Assembly (NCBI RefSeq): GCF_016757965.1
Contig: NZ_JAEKIW010000010.1
Location: forward strand, 57,599 to 121,598
Length of the DNA stretch: 64,000 bases
Direction: 5' to 3'
DNA from: Archaeoglobus neptunius
GTDB lineage: Archaea; Halobacteriota; Archaeoglobi; Archaeoglobales; Archaeoglobaceae
Below, one piece after another: positions 1-7,804 of the stretch. Under the pieces are notes generated by a model. The model was not told the origin of the DNA and did not search any database. It saw only the letters and a list, made by a program, of their open reading frames with translations. Numbering within the stretch: the stretch's first letter is position 1; every line of letters begins with the position of its first letter. The position numbers and the translations under genes were made by a program.

Positions 1-271
1 TACCATTCAAAAAAATGCTGATCTTGTAAACCTCATCTCTTGTTTCGTGACTGACAATTCCGTATCTGAATGTAATCTCTTTTGGCAAATCTGAAACATT
101 TATGTAGTTGGTGTAGCTGTCGGGGTAGATGTAGACTGCAGAGTAAGACTCCTGAAGGCTTGACCAGATCAGAAAAGCTGCTATGGCCACCCCCACGATC
201 ATGGCCACCATCGCACTTTTCTGGATGATGCCGTCATAAGCCTCATCGGTCTCACTGCCTCCCTGCTCCAT
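1..271 (-). CDS. Membrane-anchored protein, N-terminal part only (possibly DUF1616-like)
   Basis: The gene starts at an ATG (complement of 269–271) and runs off the left edge, so only about 90 residues are visible. After an acidic N-terminus (EQGGSETDEAYD) there is one hydrophobic segment at about residues 19–36, then a domain with YIYPDSYTNYINVSD followed by ITFRYGIVSHE. This layout of one membrane helix followed by an extracellular beta-type domain resembles the C-terminal part of archaeal DUF1616 membrane proteins, but the match is weak and the rest is missing. The frame is open to the edge. The next gene lies on the same strand 72 bp upstream, and the AT-rich gap could hold its terminator and this gene's promoter. 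Confidence 0.6.
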   Translation of the reverse strand, partial: MEQGGSETDEAYDGIIQKSAMVAMIVGVAIAAFLIWSSLQESYSAVYIYPDSYTNYINVSDLPKEITFRYGIVSHETRDEVYKISIFLNG

Positions 272-343
272 GACCTGATTGTAATTTTATACAATATATT
301 TGTTTTCCGCCATTACAGACAAAAAAATGGATAAAAAATATTT

Positions 344-1195
344 TTACTTTCTCCTTAGCAGCACTACCGCTCCGAACAGTCCGAGAGCAGCTACTGCTAT
401 TGGTGAAAACTCAGGGACTGATGGCGGTACGTTGTACTCGTTGTTGTCCTGCGGCGATGAGCACCCCGGATCGTTGGGATAGTCAATAAGCCCGTCCCCA
501 TCGTTGTCGATACCATCATTACATTGGGTGGTGACATTTTGCAGTGCCTGTGTACAGTTGTTTAGTATTATGTTCAGTGTACCGGTCGGATCGCTGTTGA
601 AATCGGCGAGATTCACCTGAGTCCCACCTGTCGCAACCAGTCCGGCAACACCGTTGGGAGTACCGTAGTCATTCTGAGCTGATCCCCACTGTGGATCAAA
701 TATTCCGATGAAGTAGGCAGGTACGGAATCAAGTGCATTTACGGCATCGGTCTTGTTGTTGACTCCCGGATCCGCATCTTCGTCGGTGATCAGTATAACA
801 CAGGAAGCAACACCCCTCAAACCCAAAGCAGTCTGATTCGTTGCGAGCACGATTGCATCAAAACCCGGCTGATATCCGCCTGTGGGAACAATACTATCAA
901 GGCAATTCGTGAATGTCGTACTGTCATCTGTTAGCTGACATACCACACGCGGATTATTTGGATTTGGACTGAAGGTTGCACCGAATCCCACCAGACCAAC
1001 CTTAAAATCTCCATGCGACTGGAGGTAGTTGAAAATATACCCTACGTTATTCTTTACTGCGGTTATTTCATCGCCCATACTTCCTGATTCGTCTATAACA
1101 AACACCACATCACCCTGTAACTGCTGGGCAATTGCGTTTCCCATCGAAATCAGCAGAGCTACCGCAGCAACCAGTAAGAGTCCGCTTACTTTAAT
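344..1195 (-). CDS. Secreted von Willebrand A domain protein with PEF-CTERM-type tail
   Basis: A cell-surface protein of about 283 residues. The signal peptide (hydrophobic residues 5–17, then NAIA-QQ) is only complete if translation starts at an ATT codon at 1195. A TAA lies in frame just upstream, and a GGGGGTGAT ribosome site sits four bases before the ATT. The first ATG, at 1144, would remove most of the signal. The vWA fold follows, with the metal-site motif DESGSMG at residues 35–41. Near the C-terminus is a calcium-site-like DNDGDGLIDYPNDPGC segment. The tail is PEF (about 261–263), a hydrophobic helix and RRK, the tripartite signal read by archaeosortases. A candidate archaeosortase lies at 3470–4294. 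The ligand is unknown. Confidence 0.88.
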   Translation of the reverse strand: MKVSGLLLVAAVALLISMGNAIAQQLQGDVVFVIDESGSMGDEITAVKNNVGYIFNYLQSHGDFKVGLVGFGATFSPNPNNPRVVCQLTDDSTTFTNCLDSIVPTGGYQPGFDAIVLATNQTALGLRGVASCVILITDEDADPGVNNKTDAVNALDSVPAYFIGIFDPQWGSAQNDYGTPNGVAGLVATGGTQVNLADFNSDPTGTLNIILNNCTQALQNVTTQCNDGIDNDGDGLIDYPNDPGCSSPQDNNEYNVPPSVPEFSPIAVAALGLFGAVVLLRRK

Positions 1196-1286
1196 AGTAT
1201 CACCCCCTTACTGTTTACGATTATTCATAACAAAACAAGATATATAAATATTTCCTTTAATTATAAAATTATAATTGTTATAGTTG

Positions 1287-1305
1287 TTGTACTTGTTACT
1301 ATAAT
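1287..1305. promoter_or_regulatory. AT-rich element shared with the 4.35 kb promoter
   Basis: TTGTACTTGTTACTATAAT here matches 17 of 19 bases of the element at 4351–4369. It lies in the divergent spacer between the vWA surface gene (minus strand, start 1195) and the BshC-like gene (plus strand, start 1394). Both copies sit inside longer runs rich in TTGTT and ATAAT. It may be a regulator site or promoter-proximal element for the surface genes; the function is inferred only from position and sharing. Confidence 0.4.
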
Positions 1306-1393
1306 GAATTTCCCTTCCGGATCGAATTCAATCTCCATTAGTTAACTATAAATATTACAGAAAAATAAACAATAGAAGATTGGTGAAGGGTGA

Positions 1394-2812
1394 ATGAATT
1401 GGGATGAGATTTTGAGAATCATTGGCAGGAATAAAATTAAAGACAGTGAAAATATGGACCCTGTTGTCAGATGTGCGAAAAAGTTTCACAGGCATGCGCG
1501 CATCGAAATGCCAGAAATTGATGGGGATGCGGTTGTGGAAACCGGGCATCAGCCCAACTTCCTTCCTCATCCGGGAACGTTCAAAAAAGCCTTCCTGGCC
1601 AGTTTTCTGGAGTCCGTCGGTGGAGTTATATCCTTATTTGGAATATATGACTACAATCCGGCAACGGCGAAGCTGCTGTATCAGAACAGGGTTCCCGACA
1701 TCAGCAAAAACGGATTCAGGAAAATCGGGTTTAAGCTGAGTAAAAAAGACACCTTGAAGAGATTTGATCAGCTAGAGAAACCACCGAAGGAGGAATGGCG
1801 CAGAGAGATTGCAAAGATTGAGGAAATTTACGACAACGTTGACTGGATAGCAGGTGAAATGGAGAAAAGCTACAGGTTGGGAAAGAATTTTGCAGATGTG
1901 AATGCAATCCTTTTTGCGAGAATATGCCACCACCTTGGTTTTGACAACGTCCTGTATTTTAAATACTCCGACCTCCAGAAGAATGGAGTTTTTTTAAACG
2001 AGTGGCTGGAAATCTCAGGAGATGTGAGCGAGTATAACCAGATCTACAATGCCGCAGTTATCAAAAAAAGAATTTCTGATGGAAAAATTAACGATTTGAC
2101 TCTTGCCCCCTTCTGGTACCTCTGTGACTGTGGAGGCAATGCTCCGGTTTACCATAAAACCGTTTTCACGGCAAAATGTCCAGTCTGCAAAGCAACCCAT
2201 GAGTTCCACAGCATTGAAGAGGTTTTTGCCCGATTGTCCCCGAGAGCGGTATTTCGAAACCTCCTGTTTGCGAAGGGGCTTGGTACCTCGCTGTTCATCT
2301 CTGGAAGTGGCGGTAGCCTGAGGTATGGACAGATTTCCAATGAAATGTACGCAAAGTTCGGAATAGACAGGCCGCTGGTGGTGTACTGGAAAAGCAAGGA
2401 CTATTATCTGTCTCCGATCCGCAGAAAGGTAATCACGGAGATTTCAAAACTGTACGGGAACGACTTTTTCGAGATCGATGTAATGAAAAAAAGACTGGAA
2501 TGGTTCCATGGGTTGAAGTCAGATAGAAGATTTATGGGATATTACCTGTATTCCCATACCCTGCTTCAGATCGCTGCGAAGGTCTTTTCTCTCGATTACT
2601 CAATGGTTGATCTTCTGGCCAGCGCCGGTATCGATGAAATCGTGAGAAAATGGAAGGAATCGCTGGAGAATGCCAGCATTAACCTGAATGAATTCTGTTC
2701 CGTAACTTCGGATGTGGATTTTGGGTGTCTGAGTTACCACCGTCGGATAATGGAGCTGGTTGAGGAAAGTAAGGTTTCAGATCCTGCAAATTTGCTGGGT
2801 GATGGGAGATGA
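1394..2812 (+). CDS. BshC-like protein with zinc ribbon
   Basis: A soluble protein of 472 residues. Residues 50–60 (TGHQPNFLPHPG) and the segment at about 303–340 (SGSGGSLRYGQ, then YAKFGIDRPLVV) resemble two hallmark regions of BshC, the enzyme that adds cysteine to glucosaminyl-malate in bacillithiol synthesis. BshC has TGQQ(A/P)GL near the N-terminus and a GPGEIAY…FGIPMP block. An inserted zinc ribbon (CDCGG … CPVC, about 244–265) is not part of the BshC I know. The stop overlaps the start of a PIG-L-family deacetylase by four bases, the same enzyme class that produces the BshC substrate. I infer a ligase acting on a deacetylated amino sugar. Bacillithiol itself is not known from archaea, so the true product is open. 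A WbqC-like origin of the HQP motif is the main alternative. Confidence 0.6.
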   Translation: MNWDEILRIIGRNKIKDSENMDPVVRCAKKFHRHARIEMPEIDGDAVVETGHQPNFLPHPGTFKKAFLASFLESVGGVISLFGIYDYNPATAKLLYQNRVPDISKNGFRKIGFKLSKKDTLKRFDQLEKPPKEEWRREIAKIEEIYDNVDWIAGEMEKSYRLGKNFADVNAILFARICHHLGFDNVLYFKYSDLQKNGVFLNEWLEISGDVSEYNQIYNAAVIKKRISDGKINDLTLAPFWYLCDCGGNAPVYHKTVFTAKCPVCKATHEFHSIEEVFARLSPRAVFRNLLFAKGLGTSLFISGSGGSLRYGQISNEMYAKFGIDRPLVVYWKSKDYYLSPIRRKVITEISKLYGNDFFEIDVMKKRLEWFHGLKSDRRFMGYYLYSHTLLQIAAKVFSLDYSMVDLLASAGIDEIVRKWKESLENASINLNEFCSVTSDVDFGCLSYHRRIMELVEESKVSDPANLLGDGR

Positions 2813-3432
2813 GGAGAGTACTGGTCCTGAGTCCGCATACAGATGACGGAGAGCTTGGTTGTGGTGGGAGTATAGCGAGATTTGTCGAGGAGGGTGTGGA
2901 GGTGTACTACGTGGCCCTCTCAGCATGTGAGAAATCCGTACCTGAGGAGTTTCCGCCAGATATTTTGAAGAGAGAGGTTAGAGAGGCGACTAAGATCCTG
3001 GGAGTCGACAGTTCAAATTTACTCCTTTATGATTTTGAAGTAAGGGAATATCCCATACTGAGACAAAAGATCCTGGACACCCTCATTGAGATAAGGGAGG
3101 AGGTGAAGCCTGACTGGGTGTTTGCACCATCATCCTTCGATACCCACCAGGACCACAAGGTCACGAGAGAGGAAACTTTGAGGGCGTTCAAAAAATACAC
3201 CATTCTCGGTTACGAGCAACCTTGGAACAACATAACCTTCAACACGACGTGCTTTATCAAACTTGAAGAAAGACATGTGGATAAAAAAATAGAGGCTCTG
3301 GAATGCTACGAATCGCAGAGAGACAAGGCTTACATTGGAGAAAAGTTCATTAGAAGTTTGACGAGGACCAGAGGGGTGCAGATCGATGCAGAATACGCCG
3401 AGGCATTCGAGGTAATTCGCTGGATAATCTGA
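2809..3432 (+). CDS. PIG-L/LmbE-family N-acetylglucosamine-type deacetylase
   Basis: 207 residues of the PIG-L fold, zinc-dependent enzymes that remove acetyl groups from N-acetylglucosaminyl compounds (BshB, MshB, PIG-L). The metal and catalytic motif is SPHTDDGELGCGG (about residues 8–20), where His and the second Asp bind zinc and the first Asp is the usual general base. The second zinc motif is DTHQDHK (about 109–115). The start ATG overlaps the stop of the BshC-like gene (ATGA), so the two are translationally coupled. The pairing matches BshB/BshC logic, though members of this family also act on lipid-linked or surface sugars, which the nearby glycan genes would suit. The substrate is not known. 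Confidence 0.85.
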   Translation: MRRVLVLSPHTDDGELGCGGSIARFVEEGVEVYYVALSACEKSVPEEFPPDILKREVREATKILGVDSSNLLLYDFEVREYPILRQKILDTLIEIREEVKPDWVFAPSSFDTHQDHKVTREETLRAFKKYTILGYEQPWNNITFNTTCFIKLEERHVDKKIEALECYESQRDKAYIGEKFIRSLTRTRGVQIDAEYAEAFEVIRWII

Positions 3433-3469
3433 TGCAAAGAATTTTATAATGTTTTAATAAAGAAGTTGT

Positions 3470-4294
3470 GTGGTTCAAAAGAAAAAAGGTCTGGCATTAG
3501 TTCTGGTGGCGTTATTTCTGGTTGCCGCATTTATCGAACTTAGCTACGGTTCTGTGTATTTTGGTCTGGTTTTCTTCGCTTTGATTGTGGTTTTTCTTTA
3601 CCTGCTCACAAAACAGAGCGGAAGAAAAGAAATTAAATCGTCGAAGCTCCAGATTCTTTTTGGTGTACTCTTAATTCTTCTTGTTGTGGTTTACAATATT
3701 TACAGAAATTCGGAATTTCAGACACTGGACTCGATGGTGATGTTACTGGGCTTCTCTCTGATAATCTCAAATCTACGTCGATTTGCAGAGATTGGCAGAT
3801 TTTCTGTTTATTTTTCCTTCACATTCCTCTTTTTTTACACCATTCTTTTCCTCATACCCGAGAATATTGGATTTGATCTGCCGTACTACTACGGCCACTA
3901 TTTTGTTACGCTACCTGTGGTCACTCTAATGCAGAAAATTGGGTACAATGTTAGCATCCCGGCGATGAGACTGATTGAGGTGTGTGGTGTGGAGGAAACG
4001 GTGCTGAAAATTGATCTTGCGTGTTTTGGATGGTACTCGCTGATTTTAATAGTAAGTCTGGTTTTTGCCTATTCCGAGACAATTGAGAAGATACGGACAA
4101 AGAAATTGCTGACGATCTTGGTAATGCTTGTTCTGGCATCGTATTTTGCCAACCTTTTGAGAGTGGCGATTCTTGTCCATCTGGCCTATTTTTACGGCGT
4201 TGGAACGATGATGGAAGTTCACTCTCATCTTGGCTGGATACTTTTTGCCATTTTTCTTTTACCTGTGGCCTTTTTCCTCCTGAATAGAAACTGA
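3470..4294 (+). CDS. Archaeosortase/exosortase family transpeptidase (probably ArtC-type)
   Basis: A 274-residue membrane protein with about eight hydrophobic helices. It carries the exosortase/archaeosortase catalytic set: Cys185 in ACFGWYS, Arg231 in FANLLRVA, and a His in VHSHLGW (His251 or His253). These enzymes cleave C-terminal tripartite sorting tails of secreted proteins and are thought to attach them to a lipid. Three such PEF-type tails occur nearby: the vWA protein, the protein at 4437–5339 and the protein at 26099–27460. PEF tails are the partner of archaeosortase C, hence the subtype call. The start is GTG, with no strong ribosome site. The gene lies 37 bp after the PIG-L gene on the same strand and may share its transcript. 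Confidence 0.85.
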   Translation: MVQKKKGLALVLVALFLVAAFIELSYGSVYFGLVFFALIVVFLYLLTKQSGRKEIKSSKLQILFGVLLILLVVVYNIYRNSEFQTLDSMVMLLGFSLIISNLRRFAEIGRFSVYFSFTFLFFYTILFLIPENIGFDLPYYYGHYFVTLPVVTLMQKIGYNVSIPAMRLIEVCGVEETVLKIDLACFGWYSLILIVSLVFAYSETIEKIRTKKLLTILVMLVLASYFANLLRVAILVHLAYFYGVGTMMEVHSHLGWILFAIFLLPVAFFLLNRN

Positions 4295-4350
4295 TTTCTA
4301 CGATTTTCATAATAATTGTTATTCGATTATTGTAACTGTTGTAAGTATAA

Positions 4351-4369
4351 TTGTAATTGTTAGTATAAT
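4351..4369. promoter_or_regulatory. AT-rich element upstream of PEF-CTERM gene
   Basis: TTGTAATTGTTAGTATAAT matches the element at 1287–1305 in 17 of 19 positions. It ends about 68 bp before the ATG of the secreted protein at 4437. The flanks (4311–4385) are a longer low-complexity stretch of ATAATTGTTAT and TTGTAACTGTTGTAA units. It is a candidate shared operator or promoter element. Confidence 0.4.
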
Positions 4370-4436
4370 AATAATTTTATTAAATAGGAAAATTATTTAT
4401 ACTCTTAAGTAACTATTAATGTTGAGGGGATGTAAA

Positions 4437-5339
4437 ATGAAAGTATTGAAATCGACAGTTCTGTCGATAGTGATAGGAATACTAATGGCGATAACCCCCA
4501 CTCTTGCCGTTGACGTTTCTGTTGACGGTGATCTGAGTGATTGGGGATTATCCCAGATTTTGACAGACGATTGGAGCAACAAAACCACATGGATTCCAAC
4601 AGTGGATGGTATCAGCTTCTTTGTGGAGGACAATCAGGACCCTGCAAACAGCGCAGCGATAAACTACAACGCTTCTTACACAGGAGTGCACATTTACGGC
4701 AATACGACCTGGCAGGCACCCTACCGTGAACCGTTGCTGGTTGGGAACAGAGCGGAACCCTATGGTGGACCATCTGGAAAGTTTGGAGAAAAATTTGACA
4801 TCGAGGCAATGTACGTTGCGGAGAACAGTTCACACATTTTCGTACTCATAATAACCTCTACTGCTACCGCCATGGGAGATCTGGCGCTTGATTTTGGGCC
4901 TGGCGGAGGGTATGGTTACGAGTATGCCGTGAATTTCCACAGATCGGGAGATACTGAAGGGGTTCTTGGTGGAGTTTATATGACCCCTACAAAGAACGAC
5001 TGGACGAAACCGAGCCCGTTCCCGGAGAACGTGCCCGATAAGATCAATTTCTCAAGTGTTGATCCAATGAGCTATCTGTGTGTTGCGCAGATCAGCCTTA
5101 CTGATCTGGGTGTGGATGATTTTGGCAGATCGAACTATGCATTTGAAGTGGCGATTCCGAAGAACTGTGTTGGAAACCCGGATCTGCCTGAAAAGCCGTC
5201 AACTGCTTTGAATAGATTCTGGATAACCGAGTACTGCGGAAATGATTCCGGACCAAGTATACCAGAGTTCATTTCGATTCTGATACCTGCAGGTATTCTT
5301 CTTGGTTCTGTGTATTATTTCACAAGGAGAGAAAGGTAA
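4437..5339 (+). CDS. Secreted protein with PEF-CTERM-type tail
   Basis: About 300 residues. The chosen ATG follows a GAGGGGAT ribosome site and gives a clean signal peptide (KVLKSTVLSIVIGILMAITP, cleavage after TLA). The mature N-terminus VDVSVDGDLSDWG resembles the opening of CBM9/DOMON-like beta-sandwich domains found in surface and carbohydrate-binding proteins, and the middle is rich in Gly, Asn and aromatic residues. The C-terminus is IPEF, a hydrophobic helix and TRRER, a sorting tail for the archaeosortase encoded just upstream. The function is unknown; a surface adhesin or sugar-binding role is an inference from the fold-like start. An in-frame ATG at 4419 would add six residues ahead of the signal and is less likely. 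Confidence 0.8.
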   Translation: MKVLKSTVLSIVIGILMAITPTLAVDVSVDGDLSDWGLSQILTDDWSNKTTWIPTVDGISFFVEDNQDPANSAAINYNASYTGVHIYGNTTWQAPYREPLLVGNRAEPYGGPSGKFGEKFDIEAMYVAENSSHIFVLIITSTATAMGDLALDFGPGGGYGYEYAVNFHRSGDTEGVLGGVYMTPTKNDWTKPSPFPENVPDKINFSSVDPMSYLCVAQISLTDLGVDDFGRSNYAFEVAIPKNCVGNPDLPEKPSTALNRFWITEYCGNDSGPSIPEFISILIPAGILLGSVYYFTRRER

Positions 5340-5379
5340 AATTAAATTTTAAATTATTTTATTTTTAAGGTTGAAAAAT

Positions 5380-6441
5380 ATGAAGATAATGGTTGATGTG
5401 GGGCATCCCGGACATGTCCACTTTTACAGAAATCCAGTAGCGAATTGGAAAAGAAACGGTCATGAGGTCCTTGTTGTTGCGAGGGATAAGGATCTCACCG
5501 TTAGCTTACTGAACTCGTTTGGTATCGAACATGTCAAAATAGGTGAGAGTAAAAATGGACTCATTGGTAAGGGTCTGGACATGATTGCCAAGGACTTGAA
5601 GCTCCTCAAAATTGCCAGAAAGTTCAAACCGGATATTCTTACCGGTATTTTCAGTCCGTACATATCTCAGGTCGGCTCGCTGATAAACAGACCTTCGGTG
5701 ATATTCAACGATACTGAGATGGTGAGGTACAGCCAGCTCGTCACCACATTTGCTTCGGTGATATGCACGCCCAGATGCTTTCGTGGGAATGTGAGAAAGA
5801 ACATCAGATATGACGGCTACCAGGAACTGGCGTATTTGCATCCGAATTATTTCGAACCTGACAGGTCAGTTTTGGAGGATCTTGGCATTGATGGTGAAAG
5901 ATATATCGTGATGAGACTCATCTCCTGGAGTGCGTATCATGATTCCGGTCTCAAGGGGCTGGATTACAAGCAATTGCTTGAGACAGTAAAACACTTTGAG
6001 AAATATGGCAGGGTGTTCATAACTTCCGAGAGGGAAATTAACGGCCCTCTGAAGAGGCATCTCCTGAAAGTTTCCCCGGAGAAAATACATTCCGTTCTCC
6101 ACCATGCCGATCTTTATTTTGGGGAGGGTGGCACGATGGCTGTCGAGTCTGCGTTGCTGGGCACACCGGCAATTCATGTCGAGTCCGATAAAAGCGGGAG
6201 ACCAACCGGTGAGACGAGCGGAAACTTTGTTGAGCTCAGGGACAGGTACGATCTCCTTTTCTTTTACGCCGACCACGATACAGCGGTTGAAAAGGCTACA
6301 GAATTGCTTGAATCCGATAATACAAAGAGAGAGTGGCAGAAAAAGAGGGAGAAATTGATAAGAGATAAGGTTGATGTTGCGGAATGGGTAACGCAGTTTG
6401 TTGAAGAGTATCCAGAAAGTTTTTATGAATTATCATATTAG
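5380..6441 (+). CDS. DUF354 family glycosyltransferase-like protein
   Basis: About 353 residues, full length for the DUF354/COG1817 family, which has the two-domain GT-B/UDP-GlcNAc 2-epimerase-like fold. The N-terminal motif DVGHPGHVHFYRNP is the family hallmark. The C-terminal half has FGEGGTMAVESALLGTPAI, the nucleotide-sugar-binding region typical of GT-B folds. No signal peptide or membrane helix is seen. Family members cluster with surface polysaccharide genes but few have been assayed, so donor and acceptor are unknown. It is the first gene of a closely packed same-strand series running to 13110. ATG at 5380 is preferred; a TTG nine bases upstream is the alternative. Confidence 0.8.
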   Translation: MKIMVDVGHPGHVHFYRNPVANWKRNGHEVLVVARDKDLTVSLLNSFGIEHVKIGESKNGLIGKGLDMIAKDLKLLKIARKFKPDILTGIFSPYISQVGSLINRPSVIFNDTEMVRYSQLVTTFASVICTPRCFRGNVRKNIRYDGYQELAYLHPNYFEPDRSVLEDLGIDGERYIVMRLISWSAYHDSGLKGLDYKQLLETVKHFEKYGRVFITSEREINGPLKRHLLKVSPEKIHSVLHHADLYFGEGGTMAVESALLGTPAIHVESDKSGRPTGETSGNFVELRDRYDLLFFYADHDTAVEKATELLESDNTKREWQKKREKLIRDKVDVAEWVTQFVEEYPESFYELSY

Positions 6442-6452
6442 ATAATTAGGAG

Positions 6453-7793
6453 ATGTGGATGTCAGGTTACTCAACTTTGTTCAGGAGTTTGATTTTTCCA
6501 ATAATGGAGAGATATCAGAGAACGGAGATAAGAAAACATCTTGCATGGCTCAAAAAAACACAGTGGCTGAGTCATAGCGAAATTGAAGCTCTGCAGAATA
6601 AAAAGTTAAGGGCGCTGGTTCGGCATGCATACCGGAACGTTCCATATTATCATAGGCTCTTCAAAACTCTGGGATTGACACCCGATGACATCAGGAGAAA
6701 AGAGGATCTATCAAAACTACCGGTGCTGAAAAAGGAGGATATCCGAAAAAATCCGGATCAGTTTCTGGCACGAAATGTTCCGGGATCACGGGTGATGGAA
6801 ACTCAATCAAGCGGTTCGACCGGAGAACCGCTGAAATACTACATGGACAAAACGTCTTACAGTATCGGCTGGGCCCATACATTTCGGTGCTGGAGCTGGG
6901 CGGGGTACAGTCTGGGCGATCCCTATGTTAAGATCAGCATGAGTGCAAGAACAACTCTCAGAAAAAAAATTCAGGATATTTTGATGAACTGCCATTACAT
7001 ACACTTCTCAGATGTAAGTGTGGAAACGCTGCCGGGAATTCTGGAGGTCATGAAAAAGGGTAAAATAATCAGAGGTTTTGCATCTTCGATGTATCTGATT
7101 TCGAGAATGATTGAAGAGAGTGGCGTTGAGGACATACCAAAGCCCGCTGCCGTAATGACTACAGGAGACACGCTATTTCCACATTATCGGGAAGCTATAG
7201 AGTCTGTTTTCGACTGCAAGGTTTTTGATGGGTATGGTGGTGAAAGCACACCCATTGCATTTGAATGCGAGGAACACTTTGGTTATCATCTATGCGAGGA
7301 GAGTGTGGTTGTGGAATTTCTCCGGGATGGTGAGGAAGCGTCCCCCGGAGAGCTGGGCGGGATTGTTTTTACAAATCTGGATAATTTTGCCATGCCATTT
7401 ATAAGGTATAAGATAAATGATGTGGGAGTGAAGGGGGAAGAGGAATGCCCTTGCGGTAGGGGACTCTCGTTAATGAGTTCTGTAGAGGGCAGAAATACGG
7501 ACATTGTGGTAACACCAGATGGCCGGTACATTGTAGCCCAGTTCTTTGCAAACCTCTTCAAGTACATTGAGAGTGTGCAGCAATTTCAGGTAATTCAGGA
7601 TCGTATCGACAGGCTTGAGGTAAGAATTGTTGCAAATGAGAAGTTCAGTGAAAGTGATGAAAGATACATCTATTCGAAATTAAGGGAGCAGGTAGGGGAG
7701 AATGTGGATCTGGTCATCAGGCTGGTAAAAACGATCCCCCCTGCAAAGTCGGGCAAGAGACGATTTGTGATCTCCAATGTTTCGCCATTTTGA
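6453..7793 (+). CDS. CapK/PaaK-like adenylate-forming enzyme
   Basis: About 446 residues, similar in layout to phenylacetate-CoA ligase and to CapK-type proteins of capsule clusters. The N-terminal region (RALVRHAYRNVPYYHRLF) and the ATP-binding loop QSSGSTGEPLKYY (about residues 117–129) are typical. A Cys-rich CPCGRGL motif lies near residue 333. These enzymes activate a carboxylic acid as an acyl-adenylate. Set among deacetylase, FemAB-like and acyltransferase genes, it more likely activates a substituent for a surface glycan than serves aromatic catabolism. It differs clearly from the second, catabolic-looking homologue at 37473. It starts 11 bases after the DUF354 stop, so they are probably co-transcribed. 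Confidence 0.78.
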   Translation: MWMSGYSTLFRSLIFPIMERYQRTEIRKHLAWLKKTQWLSHSEIEALQNKKLRALVRHAYRNVPYYHRLFKTLGLTPDDIRRKEDLSKLPVLKKEDIRKNPDQFLARNVPGSRVMETQSSGSTGEPLKYYMDKTSYSIGWAHTFRCWSWAGYSLGDPYVKISMSARTTLRKKIQDILMNCHYIHFSDVSVETLPGILEVMKKGKIIRGFASSMYLISRMIEESGVEDIPKPAAVMTTGDTLFPHYREAIESVFDCKVFDGYGGESTPIAFECEEHFGYHLCEESVVVEFLRDGEEASPGELGGIVFTNLDNFAMPFIRYKINDVGVKGEEECPCGRGLSLMSSVEGRNTDIVVTPDGRYIVAQFFANLFKYIESVQQFQVIQDRIDRLEVRIVANEKFSESDERYIYSKLREQVGENVDLVIRLVKTIPPAKSGKRRFVISNVSPF

Positions 7794-7804
7794 TAAGTGG
7801 TAGT

